A DNA stretch of 12,243 bases from NCBI RefSeq assembly GCF_003464165.1, contig NZ_QSEK01000046.1, positions 1 through 12,243 of the forward strand, in the 5' to 3' direction. Source of the stretch: Eubacterium sp. AM49-13BH (GTDB lineage Bacteria; Bacillota; Clostridia; Lachnospirales; Lachnospiraceae). Under the pieces are notes generated by a model, which saw only the letters and a program-made list of their open reading frames with translations, was not told the origin of the DNA and ran no database searches. This document shows, piece after piece, positions 1 through 5,869 of the stretch (positions within the stretch are counted from its first letter, which is position 1; each line of letters starts with the position of its first letter). The translations under genes were made by a program, and so were the position numbers.

Positions 1-108
1 CGGCATACTCTCTGAATTATCTGACTCCAAAACAGTATAGGGAGTATTATGCTCATTAAATGATGTATAAAAATATAAAGTGGTGTCTACTTTTTGTTGA
101 CTAGTGCA
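1..108 (+). mobile_element. Right end of an IS3-family insertion sequence
   Basis: The transposase stop at 57-59 is followed by about 25 AT-rich bases and then GTGTCTACTTTTTGTTGAC (83-101) and TAGTGCA (102-108). This resembles the terminal inverted repeat of IS150/IS3-group elements, which commonly ends in a TGTCTAC...GTTGAC block. The exact outer boundary near 108 is an estimate, because the left end and target duplication lie outside the window. The element ends directly against the first 62-bp repeat array. Confidence 0.55.
3..59 (+). CDS. IS3-family transposase, C-terminal end only (cut by window edge)
   Basis: Reading from base 3 gives the peptide AYSLNYLTPKQYREYYAH followed by TAA at 57-59. 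The pattern of Tyr-Ser-Leu-Asn, then Leu-Thr-Pro, then Tyr-Arg is the characteristic C-terminus of the DDE integrase-core transposase (OrfB) of IS3-family elements. Only 18 codons lie in the window, so the catalytic residues cannot be inspected and it cannot be told whether the full gene is intact. The stop lies a short distance inside the likely right end of the element, as is usual for IS3-family members. Confidence 0.7.
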   Translation, partial: AYSLNYLTPKQYREYYAH

Positions 109-200
109 GGGAGGCATGCATGAAGTCCAAAATCGGAATGACAAACCACAAAATTGGACTTCCACCGTGCCACACCCCACGAAAACGTCCAATCCATAAG
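109..200 (-). repeat. 62-bp repeat array, copy 1 (about 1.5 diverged units, minus orientation)
   Basis: Read on the minus strand, TTGGAC (192-187) is followed after 27 bases by GTCCAA (159-154) and after 23 more by TTGGAC (130-125). The repeated GTCCA motif on the plus strand at 125 and 187 gives a period of exactly 62 bases. The spacings 27/23 match the arrays at 10418 and 12083, although the intervening bases have diverged strongly. The array is cut on the left by the IS end and fades to the right after about 200. Confidence 0.7.
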
Positions 201-292
201 TAATTCGTACATCATGCTGGATTCCCAAGATACCCCCGTGATGATAAATAACACCCTACCAACACAATCCCAAAACAATAATTACAAAACAA

Positions 293-321
293 TTGACATA
301 CCTCAATAAAAGTGATATTAA
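293..321 (+). promoter_or_regulatory. Candidate sigma-A promoter upstream of the Rpn-family gene
   Basis: TTGACA at 293-298 is a perfect -35 consensus. After 17 bases comes TATTAA at 316-321, a four-of-six match to TATAAT. It would give a leader of about 240 bases that includes the hairpin at 361-410. This is sequence matching only. Confidence 0.35.
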
Positions 322-360
322 TATATTAAAAGAATTGCACACGCAAATCTTTTATCTTAA

Positions 361-410
361 GCAATGCACACGAATATACAATTGTTCAATATATGTTCAA
401 TGTGCATTGC
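361..410 (+). repeat. Long imperfect hairpin with perfect 10-bp outer arms
   Basis: GCAATGCACA (361-370) and TGTGCATTGC (401-410) are perfect reverse complements. Inside them GAATATA (372-378) can partly pair with TATATGTTC (390-398), extending the fold. There is no T-run after the 3' arm, so it does not look like an intrinsic terminator. It lies in the possible leader of the Rpn-family gene and may be an RNA structure, a protein-binding dyad or a remnant of a mobile end. Confidence 0.6.
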
Positions 411-571
411 CTATCAGGACTGAATATTCATTCAGACTACCCCATAAGACACAATTAAATAAAGCAGGCTTGTATTAGATATCTGTAAATGCTAATATAC
501 TATACATAGAGACACAATAAATAGATGTGTGCATGGATATCAGCCTGCGAGCGAGAAAGAGGAGGATATCT

Positions 572-1519
572 ATGGCAGAGAAAAGAGACAATGTAGCAGT
601 TAAATACAAGGATAATGTATTCTGCATGCTTTACAGGGAAAAGGAAAACTTGCTTGACTTGTATAATGCACTGAGAGGTTCCAATTACACCAATGTAGAT
701 GATCTGCAGGTTACAACACTAAACGGTGGTTCATATATGAAGTACAAGAATGATGCATCATTCGTACTGAATATGAGCCTGTATATGTTCGAACAGCAAT
801 CGAGTAAGAATGAAAATATGCCGTTGCGCTTCCTACACTATCTGTCAGACGTGTATAGAGAAATGTTCAGCAATGATGTGCTTCATAGAAGAAGCATGAT
901 AAAGATTCCAGTTCCATATTTTGTGACATTTTATAATGGTCTGGAAAAATGGATTGAAGAAGAGGAAGAAATTAAACTCTCAGATATGTATGAGATACCG
1001 GTTGATAATCCGCAGCTGGAATTAAAAGTGCAAGTTATTAATATTAACAAAGATGTAGATATCCTTAGTAAATGCGAAACTCTTCGAGGTTATATGACAT
1101 TTGTGAATAAAGCACGATGCAAAACTCAAGTCGAAAAGAAAGATGTTAAGCAGGCAGTGTTAGAGGCAATAGATGAATGTATGGAAGAGAATATACTTGT
1201 CGATTTCTTTGAGAAGCACAGGGAGGAGGTCGTAGAAGTGAGTATATATGATTATGATGAAGAGAAGGTAAGAAAGACATTGGCTGATGAAGCTCGTGAG
1301 GAGGGAGTTGCAGAGGGAATAAAAGAAGGAATCGAGAAAGGTGAAACATTAACCAAAATTATTCAGATTATCAAAAAAGTGAAAAAATCCAAGTCACTCC
1401 CAACAATAGCATCCGAGCTGGAGGAAGAAGAGGCAGACATCAAGCCACTTTATGATGCGGTAGTAGCATCAGCACCAGATTACGACACAGAAGAGATTAA
1501 AGCAAAATTAAATATATAA
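572..1519 (+). CDS. Rpn-family recombination-promoting nuclease / putative transposase (PD-(D/E)XK)
   Basis: The 315-residue product resembles the Rpn/PDDEXK-transposase family, whose studied members (E. coli RpnA type) are DNA endonucleases that promote RecA-independent recombination. The N-terminal fold carries the nuclease signature: Asp61 in YKNDASFVL, then Glu74-x-Gln76 in FEQQSS, then the NMPLR segment. A basic and acidic helical C-terminal region follows, with the REEGVAEGIKEGIEKGE-type repeat typical of the family. ATG at 572 is chosen over an in-frame ATG at 527, because a strong AAAGAGGAGG site sits just upstream of it (557-566) and the family begins with a similar MAEKRDN segment. 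In most relatives the motif reads EHQS; here it is EQQS, so Glu and Gln are kept. The gene stands alone and ends in its own terminator. Such genes are often multicopy in Lachnospiraceae genomes. Confidence 0.85.
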   Translation: MAEKRDNVAVKYKDNVFCMLYREKENLLDLYNALRGSNYTNVDDLQVTTLNGGSYMKYKNDASFVLNMSLYMFEQQSSKNENMPLRFLHYLSDVYREMFSNDVLHRRSMIKIPVPYFVTFYNGLEKWIEEEEEIKLSDMYEIPVDNPQLELKVQVININKDVDILSKCETLRGYMTFVNKARCKTQVEKKDVKQAVLEAIDECMEENILVDFFEKHREEVVEVSIYDYDEEKVRKTLADEAREEGVAEGIKEGIEKGETLTKIIQIIKKVKKSKSLPTIASELEEEEADIKPLYDAVVASAPDYDTEEIKAKLNI

Positions 1520-1524
1520 CATAC

Positions 1525-1568
1525 AGAGCAATGCTGGTAGTAAAATACTGGCGTTGCTCTTATTCTTT
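1525..1568 (+). terminator. Rho-independent terminator of the Rpn-family gene
   Basis: AGAGCAATGCTGGTA (1525-1539) pairs along all 15 bases with TACTGGCGTTGCTCT (1546-1560) if G-U pairs are allowed, around a six-base loop. A T-rich tract follows. It begins 5 bases after the stop codon. An almost identical terminator occurs at 10657-10692. Confidence 0.85.
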
Positions 1569-1859
1569 TGTACGTTGGAGAAGTGAGAGCATCTGGGTAG
1601 ATAATGAAAAGTTACAATAAAATGTATAAACACCAGAGAAAATCATGCAAAATGCCTACACCTGATTCAGGGAAGTATACATATGTGAAAAGTGTACAAA
1701 AAAAAAAAAAAATGTGTGCACTTGTTGCAAATTGCACAAAAGGCGATTGACGGTATATGTTTAAAATAGTAATATAAGTAAGAACGTTGGGATACCGCAA
1801 AAAGTAACATAATTATCAACGTTTGACACAATGATAAAATAATTTTAGGAGGGAAAATT
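1569..1859. other. Intergenic region with a 15-A run and the promoter region of the cluster
   Basis: No coding region with a start and ribosome binding site is evident. It contains an uninterrupted run of 15 A at 1698-1712 flanked by GTGTAC and TGTGTGCAC, then the likely promoter at 1747-1775. A 6-bp dyad, TTATCA (1813-1818) and TGATAA (1832-1837), lies between the promoter and the next gene's ribosome binding site. Confidence 0.5.
1747..1775 (+). promoter_or_regulatory. Candidate sigma-A promoter of the secreted protein / peptide transcript
   Basis: TTGACG (1747-1752, five of six) is followed after 17 bases by TAATAT (1770-1775, four of six). This would start transcription near 1782 and give a leader of about 78 bases before the gene at 1860. 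A perfect TTGACA at 1823-1828 is less likely, because its -10 box would fall on the ribosome binding site. Confidence 0.4.
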
Positions 1860-3326
1860 ATGAAAAAGATAAGGACTACAAATCATAAGGTAACAGCAGC
1901 ATTACTTGTAGCAGTTATGATGTTGAGTGTTATCTTTACGGCAGTATTTAGTGGAGAAGTAAAGGCGAATGCAGCATCACAGGCAAAGTCGTATTCCTTT
2001 AACAAAGACGCTGACAAATATGAGACAGATGGTTTTTTTACAATAACTGGAAGTAGTTCTAACACAAATTTAGCAACTGGATATTCATATGGCTTAAAAA
2101 TGAATTCTTCTAGTGAAATTGCTTTTACACCTACAGCATCAGGAACAATTGAAATAGTATGGTCTATGAATAAGACGGGGTTAAGATTAACTATAAATGG
2201 TAATGAAATAGAGACAGATGAAAAAACAGCTAAAACTGAAATTACAAGTAAAATAGCTGTAAAAGCTAATACGAAATATTCTATAAAGAGAAAAAGTGGA
2301 GAACTTCGTGTGTATTCAATATCATACACTCCTGATTATAAAGTAACTGTAATTGACCCTGCAAACACATACTCACCATCAAATGTATTTACAGTAGCAG
2401 AAGGCAATACTATTGATTATACAGCAAGTGACAAAGATAACTTTGATTATTGGGAAAATTCTCATGGCGTTAAGGTTTCAACAGATCCTTCATTAAAAGA
2501 TTTCCCTGTATATTACTCAGATACATATACAGCAGTATATAAGAAGACAGGTGCTAAGGTGGTTTATTACACACCATATGGTGGTGTATACAGAACATAT
2601 TATAAAAATGATGTATTTACAGAAGCACCAGAGGTGCCTACACTTTACGGTTATGCACCTGGTAATTGGGATAAGGATTATACTACTGTAAAAGATTTAC
2701 TTAACAATGCAACAGATAGTTCTGAAATTTCTATAAAGCCAGAATATCCAACAAATGATTCTTCAATGAAATACGAAATTAATATTGATGCAACAAAATT
2801 TGGTAAAGAGAGTGTTGAAAAATTAAGCAAAGTTGTTAATGAATTAGTTACAGCATCTATTGATGCGAATAAAGAAAAATTTGCATATTGGAAAGATGAT
2901 AAAGGTAATATTGTTAGTTATAATCCAACATATTATTTCCTTGCAAACAGAGATGTAACTGTTACAGCTGTAAGTACAGAAGAAGCAACTGACACAGAGA
3001 AAAAGGGCGTTATAACACAGATTAAGCATGATGAAACAAGTAGAACTGTTATTTTCGAATACACAGTACCAGATGATTTCACAATGAATTATGTAGGTGT
3101 TCTTGGCTCTACTAATGAAAGTATTCTTACAAATGCTGTCGTTAATGTTGATGCAAAAGGCGTATACCAGTTAGGAAATAGTAATTGCAGTGGATACAAG
3201 ACTTTCAGATATACATTAAATATAGTTGGAAGTGAGACTTGGTATGTAAAGCCGGTGCTTATTTATTCAAATGCAGATGGTGTACAGCAGAATCCAGTTT
3301 ATGGAAATAAGATTACTATAAAATAA
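1860..3326 (+). CDS. Secreted beta-sandwich / InlB B-repeat-like protein
   Basis: The 488-residue product has a Sec signal peptide: a basic N-terminus, a hydrophobic core at about residues 12-30, and likely cleavage after the ANA at 36-38. Residues 43-158 are beta-rich and look like a carbohydrate-binding-type jelly-roll domain. Two segments, about 161-228 and 303-372, share the FDYWENSHG / FAYWKDDKG pattern followed by VS and P, as in divergent InlB B-repeat (Listeria-Bacteroides) modules. Residues 381-488 are another beta-rich unit. No catalytic motif, LPxTG or C-terminal membrane segment is visible, so it is probably released or held non-covalently at the wall. The start has a strong AGGAGGG site at 1847-1853. 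It lies 24 bases before the small peptide gene and shares its transcript and terminator. Function is unknown; adhesion, or being the partner of the peptide, are inferences. Confidence 0.7.
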   Translation: MKKIRTTNHKVTAALLVAVMMLSVIFTAVFSGEVKANAASQAKSYSFNKDADKYETDGFFTITGSSSNTNLATGYSYGLKMNSSSEIAFTPTASGTIEIVWSMNKTGLRLTINGNEIETDEKTAKTEITSKIAVKANTKYSIKRKSGELRVYSISYTPDYKVTVIDPANTYSPSNVFTVAEGNTIDYTASDKDNFDYWENSHGVKVSTDPSLKDFPVYYSDTYTAVYKKTGAKVVYYTPYGGVYRTYYKNDVFTEAPEVPTLYGYAPGNWDKDYTTVKDLLNNATDSSEISIKPEYPTNDSSMKYEINIDATKFGKESVEKLSKVVNELVTASIDANKEKFAYWKDDKGNIVSYNPTYYFLANRDVTVTAVSTEEATDTEKKGVITQIKHDETSRTVIFEYTVPDDFTMNYVGVLGSTNESILTNAVVNVDAKGVYQLGNSNCSGYKTFRYTLNIVGSETWYVKPVLIYSNADGVQQNPVYGNKITIK

Positions 3327-3350
3327 TTAAATAGTTTAGGAGAATTAATA

Positions 3351-3476
3351 ATGAGAGAAAAGTATGAAGAGTTAGCATGTGATATAGTTGTTTTTGAGAC
3401 AACTGATGTTATTATAACAAGTGATCCTGTAGGTGTAGATCAGGGACAAATGGGTGGTAATTCTAATTCACAGTAA
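3351..3476 (+). CDS. Small peptide, candidate RiPP precursor
   Basis: This 41-codon frame runs from ATG to TAA with a strong AGGAGA site at 3338-3343, seven bases upstream. The N-terminal half (MREKYEELACDIVVFETTDV) is leader-like, with charged, Tyr and hydrophobic residues. It passes through IITSDPVGVD into a Gly/Gln/Asn/Ser-rich tail, QGQMGGNSNSQ. Short peptides with a KY...F...DVI-TS pattern are common in Clostridia next to PqqD-type genes (my recollection, not checked). The only Cys is at position 10, in the leader half, so thioether chemistry in the tail is unlikely. Ser and Thr in the tail could be kinase targets. It sits just before a strong terminator and the kinase, PqqD, protease and exporter genes. 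The peptide could alternatively be a structural or signalling peptide exported unmodified. Confidence 0.7.
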   Translation: MREKYEELACDIVVFETTDVIITSDPVGVDQGQMGGNSNSQ

Positions 3477-3488
3477 ATAAGTAAAGCT

Positions 3489-3516
3489 AAGGCGGGAAAC
3501 AATCCCGCCTTTCTTT
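3489..3516 (+). terminator. Strong intrinsic terminator, probably an attenuator inside the cluster
   Basis: AAGGCGGGA (3489-3497) pairs perfectly with TCCCGCCTT (3503-3511) around an AACAA loop, and TTCTTT follows. It lies 12 bases after the peptide stop codon. Only about 40 bases separate it from the next start codon and no promoter is recognisable there, so downstream genes may depend on read-through. That would make the peptide and secreted protein far more abundant than the enzymes. Confidence 0.88.
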
Positions 3517-3556
3517 ATATACACTACATAATAAAGAGCAAAGAGAGTAGTAAACG

Positions 3557-4414
3557 ATGAAAAAGATATTAAAAAGTTTATTAGTTTGCATGGCTATGAT
3601 TGCAACGGTTTTGTTGAGTAACAGTTATGTTAAAGCAGAAGATACCATAGAAGTATATGATGGTGTTAAGTATAGAGTTAATAATGAACAGAAGTGGGCT
3701 TCTATATGTGGATATTCAGGGGATGCAACAGACCTTGAGATTCCATTCATGGTTGGAAGAGGAATCATTGTTTCACAGATAGATGACCATGCCTTTGATG
3801 GATGTTCAAGTGTCAGGATTCTTACACTTCCAGATACAATTGTTAAAGTTGGTGATATGTCTTTCATAGGAATGGATAACCTTCAGGCAGTTATATCTAA
3901 GGCACAGGGAATTAATATCGTTGTAAGAGATAACGTTAAGATTGTTACAGACAGAAGTCAGTTAGATAGCAATGATATTAATAATGATGACAATAACAAT
4001 AATAATAACAGTAATAGCAATTCTTCTAACAATACCAATGGTGGTAATACACAGGGCAATGATAATGGTGATAGTTCATCATCTGGCAATGGTGACAGTG
4101 GCAGTAGTTCAGTAGGTTCTGGTGGAGCAATAATTGATTCTGACAATAACGTTATAATAGATTCATCTAACGGAACTGTTATTGAAGAGAATATTGATAA
4201 GAACGTAGGCGATAGCAGTGCAACTATATCCGGCTCTGATAACAAGAAGGACAACAATAAATCAACACAGGCGGCTGACAGTAAGAACGATACTGGTTAT
4301 AAGACCACCAAGAAATCCTCAGCACCTAAGATTATTGCATACATAGTATGCGTAATTGTAATTATTGGTCTTGCGGCTGGTGCGATTATATTTATTAAGA
4401 AAAAGAGAAGATAA
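3557..4414 (+). CDS. Membrane-anchored surface protein with BspA-type LRR segment and Asn/Ser-rich stalk
   Basis: The 285-residue product has a signal peptide (hydrophobic core about 7-21, likely cleavage after VKA at 25-27). A short extracellular domain carries one or two BspA/LRR_5-type repeats: IDDHAFDGCSSVRILTLPDT at about 75-94, then MSFIGMDNLQAVI. Residues 138-190 are low-complexity Asn, Ser, Gly and Asp. A transmembrane helix at about 258-280 is followed by KKKRR, which should leave the bulk of the protein outside the cell. It lies 3 bases before the kinase gene, so it is translationally linked to the modification genes. BspA-type repeats are known in adhesins and binding proteins. A role as receptor, immunity protein or display stalk for the peptide is inference only. 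The ribosome binding site is an AAAGAGAG stretch ending about 10 bases before ATG. Confidence 0.75.
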   Translation: MKKILKSLLVCMAMIATVLLSNSYVKAEDTIEVYDGVKYRVNNEQKWASICGYSGDATDLEIPFMVGRGIIVSQIDDHAFDGCSSVRILTLPDTIVKVGDMSFIGMDNLQAVISKAQGINIVVRDNVKIVTDRSQLDSNDINNDDNNNNNNSNSNSSNNTNGGNTQGNDNGDSSSSGNGDSGSSSVGSGGAIIDSDNNVIIDSSNGTVIEENIDKNVGDSSATISGSDNKKDNNKSTQAADSKNDTGYKTTKKSSAPKIIAYIVCVIVIIGLAAGAIIFIKKKRR

Positions 4415-4417
4415 GCT

Positions 4418-5143
4418 ATGTTTACAATACGGGTTGCAGATACATTTATTCAGATTAATGAAAGATACCAATATATAAAGCAATATTGCAGAAATTACAT
4501 AGTTGATGATGTTACACCTGAGATGGTTATTGAAGTGAGTGATGAAGAGATTAATGCTGAACAGAGTGACGAGTATGTGTGTTCTCCGGATTATCTAGAG
4601 ACGCTTGCTGTATATAGAAAGATATGTGAACGTCTTGTTGATAAAGGAATTATTCTTGTACATTCATCTGTGCTTATGATTAATGGTGAGGCTGTTATGT
4701 TCCTTGCTCCGAGTGGAACGGGAAAGTCAACTCACACAAGATTGTGGCGTCAGGTGTATGGAGACAGAGTGACAATGATTAATGATGACAAGCCGCTTGT
4801 CAGTGTAAGAACGGATGACAGTGGAGTGCATGTTAAAGTATACGGAACACCATGGTGTGGCAAGCATGGAATTGAGAATAATATATCTGCGCCGGTTAAG
4901 GCATTATTCTTGCTTAAGAGAAATGAGACTAATGTAGCAAGAAAGCTTACTATGCATGAAGCATTTCCATATGTGTTCAATCAGACGTATCGTCCGGATA
5001 ATGCGGAGCTTATGAGAAAGACACTTATATTATCAAGAACAATGGCTGAGAATGTCGGCTTGTTTGAACTTGGATGTAACATGCAGGAAGAAGCAGCACA
5101 TGTGGCTTACAGGGCAGCATATGGAGAAGAAGGAGAGAATTGA
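4418..5143 (+). CDS. HPr kinase-like P-loop kinase (HprK/PEPCK-type fold)
   Basis: The 241-residue product lacks the HprK N-terminal domain and matches the kinase half. VHSSVLMING (81-90) leads into the Walker A APSGTGKST (97-105), then TRLW, then NDDKPL (122-127) and a GTPWCGKHG loop (143-151). This set is characteristic of the HprK-related kinases found in peptide clusters. Homologues beside lasso-peptide genes in Firmicutes phosphorylate the precursor's C-terminal Ser (paeninodin type), so Ser or Thr phosphorylation of the 41-mer is a reasonable inference. No HPr-targeting context is present. The start is 3 bases after the LRR gene, and its stop overlaps the region just before the PqqD-like start. 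The protein has no signal peptide or membrane segment and is cytosolic. Confidence 0.85.
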   Translation: MFTIRVADTFIQINERYQYIKQYCRNYIVDDVTPEMVIEVSDEEINAEQSDEYVCSPDYLETLAVYRKICERLVDKGIILVHSSVLMINGEAVMFLAPSGTGKSTHTRLWRQVYGDRVTMINDDKPLVSVRTDDSGVHVKVYGTPWCGKHGIENNISAPVKALFLLKRNETNVARKLTMHEAFPYVFNQTYRPDNAELMRKTLILSRTMAENVGLFELGCNMQEEAAHVAYRAAYGEEGEN

Positions 5144-5145
5144 CC

Positions 5146-5412
5146 ATGAAACTGAAATCAGGAATTGTTATGGAAAAGACTGGTGATGAGTATATTGTAG
5201 TTGCCACAGGAGAGGCAGCCAAGTCTTTTAATGGAATTATAAGAAATAATAAGACAGCTAATTTCGTATTTGAACAGTTGAAGGAAGATAAGACTGAGGA
5301 AGAACTGGTTGATGCACTTCTTGAGCGATATGATGTGAGCAGGGAAAAGGCACAGACAGATGTTAAGGCTTTAATTGCTAAGATAAGAGAGGCTGGACTT
5401 ATTGATGGATAG
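5146..5412 (+). CDS. PqqD-like RiPP recognition element protein
   Basis: The 88-residue product matches the PqqD family in length and pattern. There is a beta-hairpin start with DEYIVVATGEAAKSFNGIIRNN, then helices ANFVFEQL, KTEEELVDALLERYDV and VKALIAKIREAGLI. PqqD-type proteins are winged-helix RiPP recognition elements that bind leader peptides and present them to modifying enzymes. ATG at 5146 is preferred over an in-frame TTG at 5140, since AGGAGAG at 5131-5137 sits 8 bases upstream of it. The gene starts 2 bases after the kinase stop and overlaps the protease start, which indicates tight co-expression. It is a stand-alone domain here, so it could serve the kinase, the protease and the nucleotidyltransferase in turn. 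Confidence 0.85.
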   Translation: MKLKSGIVMEKTGDEYIVVATGEAAKSFNGIIRNNKTANFVFEQLKEDKTEEELVDALLERYDVSREKAQTDVKALIAKIREAGLIDG

Positions 5413-5869
5413 GGAAAAGCTCAAACCACTGTTCAAAGACGGACATTATTATAGTGTTCCAAGAGGCGTGAGCATGTGGCCGTTGATTAAGACACCGGAT
5501 TGCGTTGTTAATATCGTGCCTGTGGACAGACCGTTAAAACGCTATGATGTAGCACTGTATCACAGGGTCAGCACAGACCAGTATGTACTGCACCGCATAC
5601 TTAAAGTTGAGGATGATTACTACATTTTTTATGGGGATAACTGCTGGCGTAAGGAGATTATTCATAAGGATGCAGTTGTCGGCATAGCTACTAAGTATTA
5701 CCGCAAAGGCCGATGGATTGATGCTGATGATATACGTCTTAAGATATATGCACATATATGGTGCGATGCGCTGCCGGTGCGTCGTGCGATTCTGAGATTG
5801 AGAGATGAAGCTAAGAAAGTATTAAGAAGAGTTAGAAAATTATGGACAAAGAACAGAAGCTCCAATTAA
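5405..5869 (+). CDS. S24/S26-type serine protease without membrane anchor
   Basis: The 154-residue product has the signal-peptidase/LexA-like core: SVPRGVSMWPLI with the nucleophile Ser23 in the SMxP motif, VVNIVPVDRPLKRYDVALY, YVLHRILKV with His63, and FYGDN with Asp78. The bacterial SPase I general base Lys is replaced by His in LHRI, as in the SipW/ER-type Ser-His enzymes. Unlike those, it has no hydrophobic N-terminal helix; the C-terminus (about 125-150) is an Arg/Lys-rich helix. It is therefore probably cytosolic or peripherally membrane-bound. The location between PqqD and an exporter lacking its own peptidase domain suggests that it removes the leader of the 41-mer. ATG at 5405 overlaps the PqqD stop; TTG at 5402 is also possible. 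Its end overlaps the exporter gene by 28 bases. Confidence 0.8.
   Translation: MDREKLKPLFKDGHYYSVPRGVSMWPLIKTPDCVVNIVPVDRPLKRYDVALYHRVSTDQYVLHRILKVEDDYYIFYGDNCWRKEIIHKDAVVGIATKYYRKGRWIDADDIRLKIYAHIWCDALPVRRAILRLRDEAKKVLRRVRKLWTKNRSSN

Larger units (their letters stand above)
201..571. other. Gene-poor stretch upstream of the Rpn-family gene
   Basis: No convincing coding region is visible. The short open frames here lack a good ribosome binding site and family-like sequence. The stretch holds a candidate sigma-70-type promoter (293-321), a long imperfect hairpin (361-410), and AT-rich sequence up to the ribosome binding site of the Rpn-family gene. A TATACT element at 496-501 could be the -10 box of a nearer promoter, but no acceptable -35 box lies at the right distance. 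Confidence 0.5.

Noticed and set aside
87..278. 63-codon minus-strand frame over the first repeat array
   Set aside because: It spans the IS end and the repeat and has no ribosome binding site or recognisable family.
527..571. 15-codon N-terminal extension of the Rpn-family gene
   Set aside because: No ribosome binding site precedes ATG 527, whereas a strong one precedes ATG 572, and the family starts at the latter.
1823..1851. Promoter with perfect TTGACA at 1823-1828
   Set aside because: The -10 box would fall on the AGGAGGG ribosome binding site, leaving no room for a transcript carrying it.
3958..4257. 99-codon minus-strand Leu/Ser-rich frame
   Set aside because: It is the antisense of the Asn/Ser-rich linker of the LRR protein and has no start signals.
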